64,000 nucleotides of DNA, from NCBI RefSeq assembly GCF_022818495.1, contig NZ_CP089291.1:620001-684000 (forward strand). Reading direction: 5' to 3'. Positions within the stretch are counted from its first letter, which is position 1, and the number at the start of each line of letters is the position of its first letter. The notes beneath the pieces were generated by a model. It saw only the letters and a list, made by a program, of their open reading frames with translations. It did not search any database and was not told the DNA's origin. The stretch comes from Fodinisporobacter ferrooxydans. Its GTDB lineage: Bacteria; Bacillota; Bacilli; Tumebacillales; MYW30-H2. Shown here piece by piece: positions 27,199 to 35,738 of this stretch. The position numbers and the translations under genes were made by a program.

Positions 27199-28053
27199 AT
27201 GTTGAAAAAAACGGTTCTATCTGTATTAGCTGTTGGCAGCATCGCCGCTGCCATGGTAAGTCCTGCATTTGCGGACACAAATTATCAAGATCACAATGGT
27301 GAACAGACACAAAACAAGATTGTACATCGTTGGAATCATGCCAATCAACGAAATACAGATCGAATGAACGGAAGCAACCAACAAGACAATGGGAAAGGCA
27401 ATCCTCAAGCAGATACTACTTTGTATCGCAACTCCTCTGCCAGTTTAAACAAATCGGCAGATCCTATGAAAAATACCAGCTCTGCATCGGACAAGCTTAC
27501 ATCAGTTGCTACACCAACATCTACATCCCTATCTACAAATTCAAAACCTCCGGTAGTACAAGCACAACCGAACTCTAGCAGTTCAACAAGTACCTATTCT
27601 ACGTCTGCACAACTCCCTCCAGGAGTTGGTTATGATGCAAGTATGCAGCCACTGGCATCTCTAGGCGCCGATTACCAAACAAAGTTTAATGCAGTCATGC
27701 AAGTGGCTCAAAGCAAACTGGGCACGCCATACAGATGGGGGCATAATGAAGATCGCGGCCAGTATGGCTTTGATTGCTCAAACTTCACCGCTTACGTATA
27801 TCATCACGCATTGGGTTATAAAATGAGTGGCGCTTCCCAAACCCAATACCATTCGATCGGTACACCTGTTCCGACAAAAGATATGCGCCCCGGCGATCTC
27901 ATTATCTTTAACAAAGGTGGTCACGTTGGCATTTATGCAGGCAACGGCCAAATGATTGAAGAAGGGGGCGGATTGGGGAAAGTCGGATATCTCAAAGTAT
28001 CCCCGGGCTCCTATTGGTATAACCATATAACGGTAGTCAAACGAATGTTTTAA
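27199..28053 (+). CDS. Secreted NlpC/P60 cell-wall peptidase
   Basis: 284 residues. Signal peptide MLKKTVLSVLAVGSIAAAMV ending near SPAFA. A low-complexity Ser/Thr/Asn-rich linker follows (about 30-150), then an NlpC/P60 domain (about 170-284) with catalytic Cys in GFDCSNFTAYVY and His in GGHVGIYAG; the third polar residue is expected in the following EEGGG/N-H region. The start at 27199 is fixed by GGGAGGA eight bases upstream, right after the riboswitch. It should cleave gamma-D-Glu-diamino-acid bonds in peptidoglycan. No LysM or SH3 domain is seen. Confidence 0.92.
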   Translation: MLKKTVLSVLAVGSIAAAMVSPAFADTNYQDHNGEQTQNKIVHRWNHANQRNTDRMNGSNQQDNGKGNPQADTTLYRNSSASLNKSADPMKNTSSASDKLTSVATPTSTSLSTNSKPPVVQAQPNSSSSTSTYSTSAQLPPGVGYDASMQPLASLGADYQTKFNAVMQVAQSKLGTPYRWGHNEDRGQYGFDCSNFTAYVYHHALGYKMSGASQTQYHSIGTPVPTKDMRPGDLIIFNKGGHVGIYAGNGQMIEEGGGLGKVGYLKVSPGSYWYNHITVVKRMF

Positions 28054-28066
28054 ACAATCGAATGCA

Positions 28067-28101
28067 ACAGCTATTCCCAATGGGGGTGGCTGTTTTATTT
28101 T
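28067..28101 (+). terminator. Terminator after the NlpC/P60 gene
   Basis: Stem ACAGC..CCC / GGG..GGCTGT with an internal bulge is followed by TTTTATTTT, 14 bases after the stop. Confidence 0.75.
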
Positions 28102-28371
28102 CACCGATATCGTTATCCGGCAAATATTGAATGTTGAACAATTATTGAATGCTGTTGCTATTAATCCAAGCAATCGTTAGACTTGAATTAAATAGACTCA
28201 AGGATCGTTCCATCTTTCCTGTCACTGGTTTTATTTCGTTAAGGAAGTCGAATTGAAAGTCGAATTTGATAGAGCGAGATCGCATGCAAAGTGAAGACAT
28301 ATTTCCTTTTTGATACGGACAAAAGCAGTAAAATTTTAAAATTGCAGCCAATGTTCGAAAGGATGAACAAG
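28102..28371. other. Gap before the coiled-coil gene
   Basis: 270 bases between terminator and the next start. It contains the direct repeat TTGAATG-TTGAACAATTATTGAATGCTG near 28127-28152 and no supported gene. Only the ribosome binding site of the next gene (GAAAGGATG) is clear. Confidence 0.4.
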
Positions 28372-28905
28372 ATGAGCGAAAAACTAGAGTTAGTTTTAAC
28401 TCAAATTCAAAATGAACAAAAACGCCAAGGGGATATTCTTTTTCAACTCATTGGCATTGTGAACGACACAAACGAAACGTTAAATGCCGTTAGGCATAAA
28501 GTTGATATGCTGGAATACAAAATAGGTGACATCGAAAACAAAATAAGTGACATTGAAAACAAAATAGGTGACATCGACAATCAAATAAGGATCATTCAAA
28601 ACCAGATAAACACCTTGGAAACAAGAGTTGGCTCAATTGAAGAAAAAATTGATACTATTGAGGGCAAAATTGATACTATTGAAGACAAAATCGATACCAT
28701 TCAAACCGATATGCAAGTTCTAAAAGGCGGTCAAACAGGAATCCGTTCTGAAATCTCGGTTCGGTTTGCTGAAATCAAGTCCGACATCAAGGACATTCGA
28801 GGGGATGTTGAGTTTACATATGGAGAAACAACGAAAAACAAATTAGACATTGAACGAATTAAACGCCACATTCCGATCAACACAAGTACATTCATAGAGA
28901 AATAA
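28372..28905 (+). CDS. Coiled-coil protein with heptad repeats
   Basis: 177 residues, start MSEKLELVLTQIQNEQKRQG after AAAGGA at 8 bases. From about residue 45 to 120 it is an almost perfect heptad repeat, IGDIENKI-SDIENKI-GDIDNQI and then IDTIEGK-IDTIEDK-IDTIQTD. At DNA level two blocks of 21-bp tandem units encode this (28522-28585 and 28648-28710). No signal peptide or membrane segment; it is acidic and probably an elongated oligomer. Similar short coiled-coil proteins are common and unassigned in Bacilli. The repeats may change copy number by slippage. Its stop codon lies inside a terminator that resembles the toxin-antitoxin terminator at 16359. Confidence 0.75.
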   Translation: MSEKLELVLTQIQNEQKRQGDILFQLIGIVNDTNETLNAVRHKVDMLEYKIGDIENKISDIENKIGDIDNQIRIIQNQINTLETRVGSIEEKIDTIEGKIDTIEDKIDTIQTDMQVLKGGQTGIRSEISVRFAEIKSDIKDIRGDVEFTYGETTKNKLDIERIKRHIPINTSTFIEK

Positions 28906-28950
28906 ACCTCTCTTAAAGCCGGAAGCCCAAGGGAGGTCTCTTTCTGTTGT
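28895..28950 (+). terminator. Terminator related to the antitoxin terminator
   Basis: Stem AGAAATAAACCTC / GAGGTCTCTTTCT (two mismatches) then TGTTGTTTTC; overlaps the coiled-coil stop. The stem, loop and tail align almost base for base with the antitoxin RNA terminator at 16359-16414, including TAAAGC.GG and CAAGGG.GGTCT. It looks like the remaining end of a lost holin-like toxin locus. Confidence 0.65.
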
Positions 28951-29022
28951 TTTCATCCTACAAAGTTCCTACATCGATCTGGTGTGTTGCATACGACTGC
29001 TATAAGGCTCTTGCACCACCTA

Positions 29023-29298
29023 CTCCTGCACCAAATCCCACAATGTCAAATCGTGAAACATTTCCACAACATGTACCGGTAATGATGCCATCATTCTGAC
29101 TCCGACAGCTTTGCGCATCAGATAAACACTTGGCGTCTTGGATAATTGAAAGTCGGATGCAAGCTGTTCGGCAAGAGCGATCAATGCTTGTTGTTGTACT
29201 TTATCGGCGACTGCAACTGTCCAGCCGGTGTGATCTGCGATACGCTGCAGCCAATCGGGCTGGCTTTGTCCCCACTCCGGCGTGATAAACGTGATCTC
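29023..29298 (-). repeat. C-terminal protein repeat 3
   Basis: Encodes EITFITPEWG..., ADHTGWTVAVA and TPSVYLMRKAVGVRM. Aligns with the two upstream repeats by the shared order: strand ending in F-P or TP, 'TGW' about 25 residues later, and (T/S)P-x-(I/V)Y followed by V-x-V-like strand. Confidence 0.6.
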
Positions 29299-29538
29299 GA
29301 TCCGTTCATTGCGCAAAGATTTCTTGTAGATCTGAATTCCCTGTCCCGCAGCATCTTCATCGATCCATTGCAATGCACGATTGATTTCCATTCGTTCGCT
29401 TGTAGTCTGCGGCAGAAATTGAAACGGCTGAAAATCTCCGTTTGCAGTTGTATTTGCATTTGCATCCGCTTGTCTATGTGCCGCATGCACTGCCGCCACA
29501 TCTGCCAAAGGTTGAGCGTATGTCTGCTGTTCCCCGGC

Positions 29539-29838
29539 AAAACGCAACTGCCAGCCTGTCTGTTCGTGAAACAGTTTATTGGACGCTTCCATATCTTGCA
29601 CAGATAAACGAGTGGTTAATTGAACGCCTACTTCTTTTCGTTCCAGATAGATCGCCGGTGATCCTTTCACAGCCCCGCCCGCTTGTTCGACAGATGCGAG
29701 TGCAACTTTTGCCAATTGCGCCTGGTTTACGGATGGCATCCATTCAATCTTCCAGCCGGTCTCTTGCTCGATTCGTGCCGCAAATGCGGTTGCTTCCGGA
29801 CGATGTACGACTGCATCCGGAAAAAGCAAGGCAATTTT
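29539..29838 (-). repeat. C-terminal protein repeat 2
   Basis: Encodes KIALLFPDAVV..., IEQETGWKIEWM, SPAIYLERKEVGVQL, then a second FHEQTGWQLRF. The best conserved copy; it is separated from repeat 3 by a Gln/Ala/Asn-rich linker of about 80 residues. Confidence 0.6.
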
Positions 29839-29997
29839 GATCGTGCCAGCCAGTTGATCGAGTCCCGCCTTGTGCAATCCGAATGATTCGGGTATCAATT
29901 GCTTGACTCTGCGCAACGCTTCATTCTGTTCCATTCTGGTGACTGGGTGGCTCCCTGTTCCCGTTCCTTCTTCCCCTTGCCCGCGTTCACCATTTGT

Positions 29998-30297
29998 TTC
30001 CTCAAGCAATTGGATAAGAACCGTCCCGCCAATCTTCTCTGTCAGACTTTGCTCCATGTGCTGCCGTTGTACATCTGTTACTCGACCTTGCAGCGGAACA
30101 ACGATACGATGATCTTGCGGATAAATTTTAGGTGTCAAAGCAACTACATCCAATAACTTTGCCTGCTCTTCCACCAAGCGATTCACCGCTGGCGGATACA
30201 CATGCGGACTGATCTCATAGCGCCAGCCTGTTTGCTCCTTTTTTTCGATCGTTTGCCAAATGTCCGATGGAATGGCCCATGGAAAAGACACATATGC
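29998..30297 (-). repeat. C-terminal protein repeat 1
   Basis: Encodes AYVSFPWAIPSD..., KKEQTGWRYEI and TPKIYPQDHRIVVPL. The most diverged copy; a Gly/Glu-rich linker of about 25 residues and an amphipathic helix separate it from repeat 2. Confidence 0.5.
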
Positions 30298-32234
30298 TTT
30301 GAACACGCGCTGTTCTGCTACCGGCTCCGTTTTCCGCCATCCATACGGCGCCAACAGCTCCGCTACTTCATCGCCGCCATATGGATCGACAGGCACAAGC
30401 AAATCTTGCGCCTCGGCAATGTGATACGCAAGACGTTCTGCCGGGCGATATCCGTACATCCTGCCTTCCGCTATACTGGCTTCTGCCGCTTGCCATAACC
30501 CATCCATAAAGTCACTTGCATCTTCACCGCTTGGCACTCTGCCAAACGCATCGACGACCAACCCGACAGGAATCCGCTGTGATTCCCCTTTGGCAGAAAA
30601 AACCGTACACGTGCCGCCATGAACCTCTTTGCATATGCCTAAAGACAATTCTTGCTGCGTCTTGTTTTTGTACAACAAGATTTGATTCTGCCAAATGTCG
30701 GCACGCACCGGACGCTCTTCTGCCGGAACTTGCAAATGCTTGCGGATTCGACCTGCCACCTCATATGTCAATCCAACTTCCACGATCTCAATGTTCGCTT
30801 GCGGCAGATAGGAACGCAATTCACGGGCCAATCCTTGCTTGGATTCCTGATCTCCGTGTACCAGCAATATGCTTTGTGGCCGAATGTCTGTAACCAATTG
30901 TGTCAATTCACGACGGTCAGCATGTGCGGATAAGGAATACAAACCGACTTGCGCCCGCACAGGCACCACACGATCCGGCAAGATCCATTTGCGCTGTTCC
31001 GGTTCCTGTTTGGCAAGATCGAGCAACAGCCGCCCCGGTGATTCTTCATCTTGGTAACCGCACAGAAAAATCGCATTTTTTTCTTTCGCAGCAAGCATAT
31101 CCGCATAAAAAACAGACGGACCTCCTGTCAGCATCCCGGAAGAACTGATGATACAAGCAGGATCGCCTTGTACCACTTGCTGCCGTTCTTCCGGTTTTTT
31201 CACAAACTGAATGTCATCAGGTGCGAACAATCTGCCTTTGCTGCGTAATAACCGCTTGGCAGGACCTTGCAGCAAATGCGGATAGGATTCATAAATCGGA
31301 CAGATCGACCGCACCAATCCATCCACGACCAGCCGAAATGGTTTGATCTCTTTGTTGTAACGCATCGCATCTTGCAGGATCATCAGCACCTCTTGTGCTC
31401 GACCGACGGCAAACGCCGGAATCAGGACAAATCCCCCATTTTCGATCACCGCAGAGACTTGTTCGGCCAACGCTTTCTCTTGATTGGCCCGATTCTCATG
31501 CAAACGCGCTCCATACGTGGATTCTGTGATCACCGTGTCAAATGACATCCCTTTTGGAATCCGCAGTCCACCGATCAAACGGCCTGGTGCAACCGCATAG
31601 TCACCCGTTACCAATACGCTTCCTTCCGCTTGTGTCTCAAACCCGAGCGCAACTGCACCCAAGATATGCCCAGCCGAAAAGGTGGAAACACGAATCCCGT
31701 TCCATCCGAACATTTGATCTTGTCCCATCACATGTATGCGTGTCCACAATTCATCCAACTGGATGTCCTGAAATACTCTTGGTTGTCCATCCTGGCTGCT
31801 CAACCGCAATGCATCCGCCAGCATGACCCGGCTGATATCGAGTGTGGCTTGCGTCATATACACAGGAGCATTTGGAAACATGCTTCATAGGAGCGGCAGG
31901 CTCCCGATATGATCTTGATGCGCATGTGTAACAAAAATCGCGTCAATGTTAGCGCCATTCTGTTCGAGCAGCGCAAGATTCGGCAGCGGATCCCGTGGGT
32001 CCATCCGCACTCCTGCGTCTACCAGCCACTCCGTATGTTCTGTTTGAAACCACAGACAAGTTGCCCCAATCTCCGCGCCGCCCAGTACCGTAATTTTCAC
32101 TAAAATCCCTCTCTCATATCCTTCTCCGTGACAATATTTCAATAGTTAATCCAATCTATGTTTCAATGAAATCTTCAAATGAACTGAATGATCCATGATA
32201 AAGCCTACAAAAAACTGCAAGAGATTTCTCGATT

Positions 32235-32918
32235 TTACCGGTTGGATGTTTTCATAATTTCATTAACCAAACAATCAAATGAGGAAATAATCAAATCCGC
32301 TCCGTCGAGTTCCTCTTCCTGGCCAAACCCGCTGTAGTTGCACCCAACTACATACAATCCGTTTGCCTTTCCTGCTTCCACATCAGAAGAACGATCCCCT
32401 ACCATCCAAGCGGAACGGATCGAGTATGTTTCCATTAAAAGGCGCACAAGATCAACTTTGGATTTCGTTTGAAATTCTCCTGCACTGTATAACGCTTTGA
32501 AAAATGGCGCCAACCCTGAATATCTGATGACTTCTTTTACATAGTTTTCCAATCCGTTGCTTGCAACAAACAATTGATACCCTTGTTCGTATAAGATGTT
32601 TATTCCCGTCTCCACACCTGCATACAGTTTTCCCGTTCCCTGTTTCAGTTCTTCCAGTTGATAATGAAGCAATAATTCATTCGCACGACTGTACACAAGC
32701 GCAGACGCATCGGGCATTACCCGTTTCCAAATCTGCTCCAGAAGCATGCCCAAACCACCTAAAATTTTTTCTTCTGGCGGTGTGTCTCCCGTATACAATC
32801 CTTCTTTCCGTAATTGTTCGAATGTCCGATGATATGCAGGTACGAGAATCGTCTCCGCACGAAACAAAGTTCCATCCAAATCAAAAATAACGGCTTCCGG
32901 TTGATAGTTTTCTGTCAT
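32235..32918 (-). CDS. HAD-superfamily phosphatase
   Basis: 227 residues. Motif I VIFDLDGTLF (nucleophile Asp), cap domain of about 65 helical residues, motif II VASNGLE, Lys of motif III in TKSKVDLV, and motif IV MVGDRSSDVEAGKANG. This is the phosphoglycolate phosphatase/beta-phosphoglucomutase subgroup; the substrate cannot be told. Start at 32918 follows CGGAGATGCGTA. It lies alone on the minus strand, with a terminator of the upstream membrane gene between them. Confidence 0.88.
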   Translation of the reverse strand: MTENYQPEAVIFDLDGTLFRAETILVPAYHRTFEQLRKEGLYTGDTPPEEKILGGLGMLLEQIWKRVMPDASALVYSRANELLLHYQLEELKQGTGKLYAGVETGINILYEQGYQLFVASNGLENYVKEVIRYSGLAPFFKALYSAGEFQTKSKVDLVRLLMETYSIRSAWMVGDRSSDVEAGKANGLYVVGCNYSGFGQEEELDGADLIISSFDCLVNEIMKTSNR

Positions 32919-32999
32919 TACGCATCTCCGCTTTCCAAAAATGAATATACGATCGATCATCTTTACACATTCTATCCTATCCGCAATATAAAGTGAAGA

Positions 33000-33033
33000 A
33001 ACCGCCGTCTACCAAACGGTATGTACGGCGGTT
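33000..33033 (-). terminator. Terminator after the Met-rich membrane gene
   Basis: 9-bp perfect stem AACCGCCGT / ACGGCGGTT with a 16-base loop, followed on the minus strand by TTCTTCACTTTATATT. The T-run is imperfect, so efficiency may be moderate. Confidence 0.65.
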
Positions 33034-33118
33034 GTAAGGTTATTGCGGCCCTTTCCTTGCCATTATTGATGCACACGTACGGAATTTTCCTTGAGGCCGT
33101 AATCCCTCAGCTGCCATA

Positions 33119-33640
33119 TCAAAGAAATTTTAACATCCCTCCAATAACCAGGAGCCCGATGACGAAAATCCCTATCTGATACAAAAATACAGGAAATGAT
33201 TTTGTTGAAGAATTGCGGTTCGCTTTCGTTCTTGGACTCGTTTCCTGCCGGATCATGACCAATAGCAAAGCCATGATCAAAGCAAAAATACCATCGACAA
33301 ACCACATCATTGCATTTTGGGAATGTATCATGCTTCCAAGCATTCCTCCCATTAACCCACCCATGACTCCTGCTGTGATACCATCAATCGCTGCCATCAA
33401 ACTCACCGGTTGGCCCGTCGTAAATCCAACCAATACACCAAGCACAACAGCAAAAACACTTGAACGCGTGATATCATGATTGGCCGCTCCAAGGATGATG
33501 CCGAAGGAAAGACTCGACAGCATTCCAAATGTCATAGCAGTCATCATTCCCACCATACAAGTCATTTTCTCCAAGCGTTTCAAAGCATAGCTGATGCAAT
33601 ACGATAAAATTCCTCCGATCCAAACAAGATGAATCAACAT
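33119..33640 (-). CDS. Methionine-rich membrane protein, unknown function
   Basis: 173 residues from the ATG at 33640, which follows AGGAGGAG by six bases. Four to five hydrophobic helices: about 2-17, 28-50 (CMVGMMTAMTFGMLSSLSFG), 60-80, 88-125 with a glycine-zipper-like GGLMGGMLGSM, and 150-172. Methionine is strikingly frequent in the helices. I do not recognise the family; a role with metals or in a channel is only a thought from composition. No partner gene is adjacent. Confidence 0.7.
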   Translation of the reverse strand: MLIHLVWIGGILSYCISYALKRLEKMTCMVGMMTAMTFGMLSSLSFGIILGAANHDITRSSVFAVVLGVLVGFTTGQPVSLMAAIDGITAGVMGGLMGGMLGSMIHSQNAMMWFVDGIFALIMALLLVMIRQETSPRTKANRNSSTKSFPVFLYQIGIFVIGLLVIGGMLKFL

Positions 33641-33873
33641 GCAATCTCCTCCTGTACATTTCCTCGGATAAGCTTCCATGTTTTATTGTATGGACGTGCC
33701 TAGCGAGACAAGTACAAATTCTATGAATTTTCATGTTGATTTCACAATTTAGGGGCATAAGGATATCCATTACAAAACATGTACAAAACGACCAAAAAGA
33801 ACCTCTTTCCATGGACGTTCGTACTATGGCAATAAGGGATGAAAAATCAGGCGAACAAAGTGGTGAGAATGAC

Positions 33874-35037
33874 ATGCAAAAAACCTTCAAGACCCTCGTT
33901 TTTCCTGTAGGGCAAGTCAACCGGCTGTATGAGTATGCAAATAGCCGCTATAGCGATCTCCAACGGGACGGCTTGTCCGGCACCTATAACAATACAAAAC
34001 GAAACTATATCGGCCTTTTCGGACATGTCAAATTCATGGAAGCACTCATGTATTTATATCAGGCGACGAAAAATAAGAAATATCTGGAGGAATGCCGAAA
34101 AAAAATCGAGTTTTGCATGGCGATGCGGCGGGGCAACGGAGTTGACGACTGGTGGTCACACGCTGGACTGGAACGCTCCGACTGGATCGAGTCCAATCAT
34201 CTCGGCATTCTTGCCCTTGTCGTTTATGAGTATTTTCAAGCGACAGGCGATTCCCGGTACAATGGATTTGCGGAAGATTTGATGAATAAAATTCCGAAAG
34301 TAGCCGGCAGCGGCGGAGCGTATGTCGATGGCTATGACCCCACTCAGTGTTCGTTGGATGACCGCTGCTATTTGGCAGATAACGCAGAGATTTTAATCGG
34401 TTGGTGGGCCTGTTGGAAAATGACCGGCAACACACAATACAAACGAAATTATGAGGAGATTTTTTCATTTTTTGACCACCATTTTAAAACGACTCCCAAA
34501 CAACCGGATTTGCCGGCTTGGCTGGTGGGTCCGAAACATGTACCATATGCGGAAGGCACCGACTCGGAAGTATTTTGCGACCAAAGCCACACTACGTATT
34601 CTCAATTTTTCATCGCCCGGGACATCGTATTGACCGGCCAAACGGACCAATACCAACGACTTGTAAAGGCAACCGACTGGGCAATCCGTCATGCCCTGTT
34701 TCCCGACCATCTGATCGGCTATAATGGCCGCGATGACAAAATGGTCGGCTGGTCTGCATATTTTGCCGCCCAATGTTATTGGGCCTATCACATCACGGGA
34801 AATGACCATTATTTTCGGCAGGCACAAAAAACGCTGGATGCAGTCTTCGCGTTGCAGCATAAAAAGACAGGTAAAATTGTGCCGATGATGCCAGTAACTA
34901 AGAAAATCGAATGGCGGGTGATGGAAAGAAACCGGGCCGGACTCGGGGAAATATGGCAATTGACCGCCATTTTGGAGAGTGCTGCACTGATCGCTTTAAC
35001 CGGTACCGGCATATTGAAATTCCACCATGCAGACTGA
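33874..35037 (+). CDS. Six-hairpin glycosidase-like protein
   Basis: 387 residues, rich in aromatic residues, with repeated helix pairs: FGHVKFMEALMYLYQATKNK, SNHLGILALVVYEYFQATGD, ADNAEILIGWWACWKMTGN and GWSAYFAAQCYWAYHITGND. Each ends in 'TG(N/D)' before a Tyr or Arg. This periodicity is that of (alpha/alpha)6 barrels of glycoside hydrolases or lyases. No signal peptide, so it is probably cytoplasmic. The start at 33874 is preferred (GGTGAG nearby); upstream in-frame ATGs lack ribosome sites. Catalytic residues cannot be assigned with certainty. A strong terminator follows. Confidence 0.65.
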   Translation: MQKTFKTLVFPVGQVNRLYEYANSRYSDLQRDGLSGTYNNTKRNYIGLFGHVKFMEALMYLYQATKNKKYLEECRKKIEFCMAMRRGNGVDDWWSHAGLERSDWIESNHLGILALVVYEYFQATGDSRYNGFAEDLMNKIPKVAGSGGAYVDGYDPTQCSLDDRCYLADNAEILIGWWACWKMTGNTQYKRNYEEIFSFFDHHFKTTPKQPDLPAWLVGPKHVPYAEGTDSEVFCDQSHTTYSQFFIARDIVLTGQTDQYQRLVKATDWAIRHALFPDHLIGYNGRDDKMVGWSAYFAAQCYWAYHITGNDHYFRQAQKTLDAVFALQHKKTGKIVPMMPVTKKIEWRVMERNRAGLGEIWQLTAILESAALIALTGTGILKFHHAD

Positions 35038-35040
35038 GAG

Positions 35041-35079
35041 AATCCCCTGCTTTTTTCTATCAAAAGCAGGGGATTTTTT
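35041..35079 (+). terminator. Bidirectional terminator
   Basis: 14-bp perfect stem AATCCCCTGCTTTT / AAAAGCAGGGGATT with a 7-base loop followed by TTTT. It lies between convergent genes (glycosidase-like on plus, CuA-like lipoprotein on minus) and can serve both. Confidence 0.9.
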
Positions 35080-35132
35080 AAGCGATGCCAGGCCGGCCGA
35101 TACTTCTTGCATAAGGAATTTTGATAAGAGAA

Positions 35133-35738
35133 TTATTGAACCGTCATGTTTCCGACCATATATCCATTTGTGACCATTGGCCCTTGCATTCCCGTTTTTC
35201 CTGTGCCGCATGGAGCCAGACACTGCCAAGCATAGGTGCCTGGTTTGTCAGGCGCTTTAAACGTAACTTCCGTTGTGGACGTTACTGGTATGGGAATATT
35301 GATTCCCAATTGCGTAAACGTAATGGTATGAGACACATCTTTCGGATTCAAGGATGTGATCTCTTTTCCGTTTACTTTTTCGTTATTGTTGTTTGTTCCG
35401 GCCACTTTCGCGTATTTCGCCGCATCTTGCGGCAGTGCTGCCGTTCCGTCGTCAAAGTTGCGAATGGTCAAATCGATCGTCGCGCCTGCCGGAACTTTGA
35501 AATCTGCCGGCGAGATCATCGGCCAGCCCTTTTTATTGATCATTTTCCCTGTCATGATATCCATATACAAATGTACAACCGGCGGTTTGGCTGCAACCGT
35601 CTGTGTCTGTTTGGCAGTCCCGGATGCAGGAGCAGCAGCAGTGGTGGTTGTCCCATTCGATCCACAGCCAGCCAGTGTGAGTGCGAGTACTGCAGCGCCA
35701 ACTGCTGTAAGTTTCATATATTTCTTGCCGTTTCTCAT
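35133..35738 (-). CDS. CuA-like cupredoxin lipoprotein
   Basis: 201 residues. Lipoprotein signal with lipobox LTLAGC (Cys near 26), a Thr/Ala-rich linker, then a cupredoxin domain. DVSHTITF (near 134) and CLAPCGTGKTGM (near 173-184) align with the two ligand segments of the CuA centre of cytochrome oxidase subunit II, where the second reads C-x3-C-G-x-G-H-x2-M. Here the second His is a Lys, so a normal binuclear CuA site is unlikely; a mononuclear copper site or copper storage is possible. No oxidase genes are adjacent. AGGAGGGG lies five bases before the ATG at 35738. Confidence 0.75.
   Translation of the reverse strand: MRNGKKYMKLTAVGAAVLALTLAGCGSNGTTTTAAAPASGTAKQTQTVAAKPPVVHLYMDIMTGKMINKKGWPMISPADFKVPAGATIDLTIRNFDDGTAALPQDAAKYAKVAGTNNNNEKVNGKEITSLNPKDVSHTITFTQLGINIPIPVTSTTEVTFKAPDKPGTYAWQCLAPCGTGKTGMQGPMVTNGYMVGNMTVQ

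Larger units (their letters stand above)
29020..32100 (-). pseudogene. Large MBL-fold / beta-CASP RNase-like gene with one in-frame TGA
   Basis: From a GTG at 32100 (GAGAGAGGG upstream) the frame runs 1026 codons to the stop at 29020, broken only by TGA at codon 72 (31887-31885). Before it lies the metal motif THAHQDHIGSLPLL (57-70); after it come beta-CASP landmarks TESTYGAR, PAFAVGRAQE, SSSGMLTGGPS, SAHADRRELTQLV and LVHGDQESK, ending near residue 470. The family cleaves RNA (CPSF73/RNase J relatives). The remaining 500 residues hold three repeats of about 95 residues not known to me in this family. Without readthrough, a product could start only at the Met two codons after the TGA and would lack the HxHxDH metal site. 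A recent nonsense mutation is most likely; recoding or sequence error cannot be excluded. Confidence 0.75.

Noticed and set aside
28522-28710. Regular short repeats suggesting a CRISPR array
   Set aside because: The 21-bp units are contiguous, in frame and encode heptads; there are no spacers and no cas genes.
31882-31900. Selenocysteine insertion at the in-frame TGA
   Set aside because: The residue is far from any Cys-type catalytic site of this family and the 5-bp stem after it does not resemble a bacterial SECIS with a GGUC-type loop. Kept only as a remote option.
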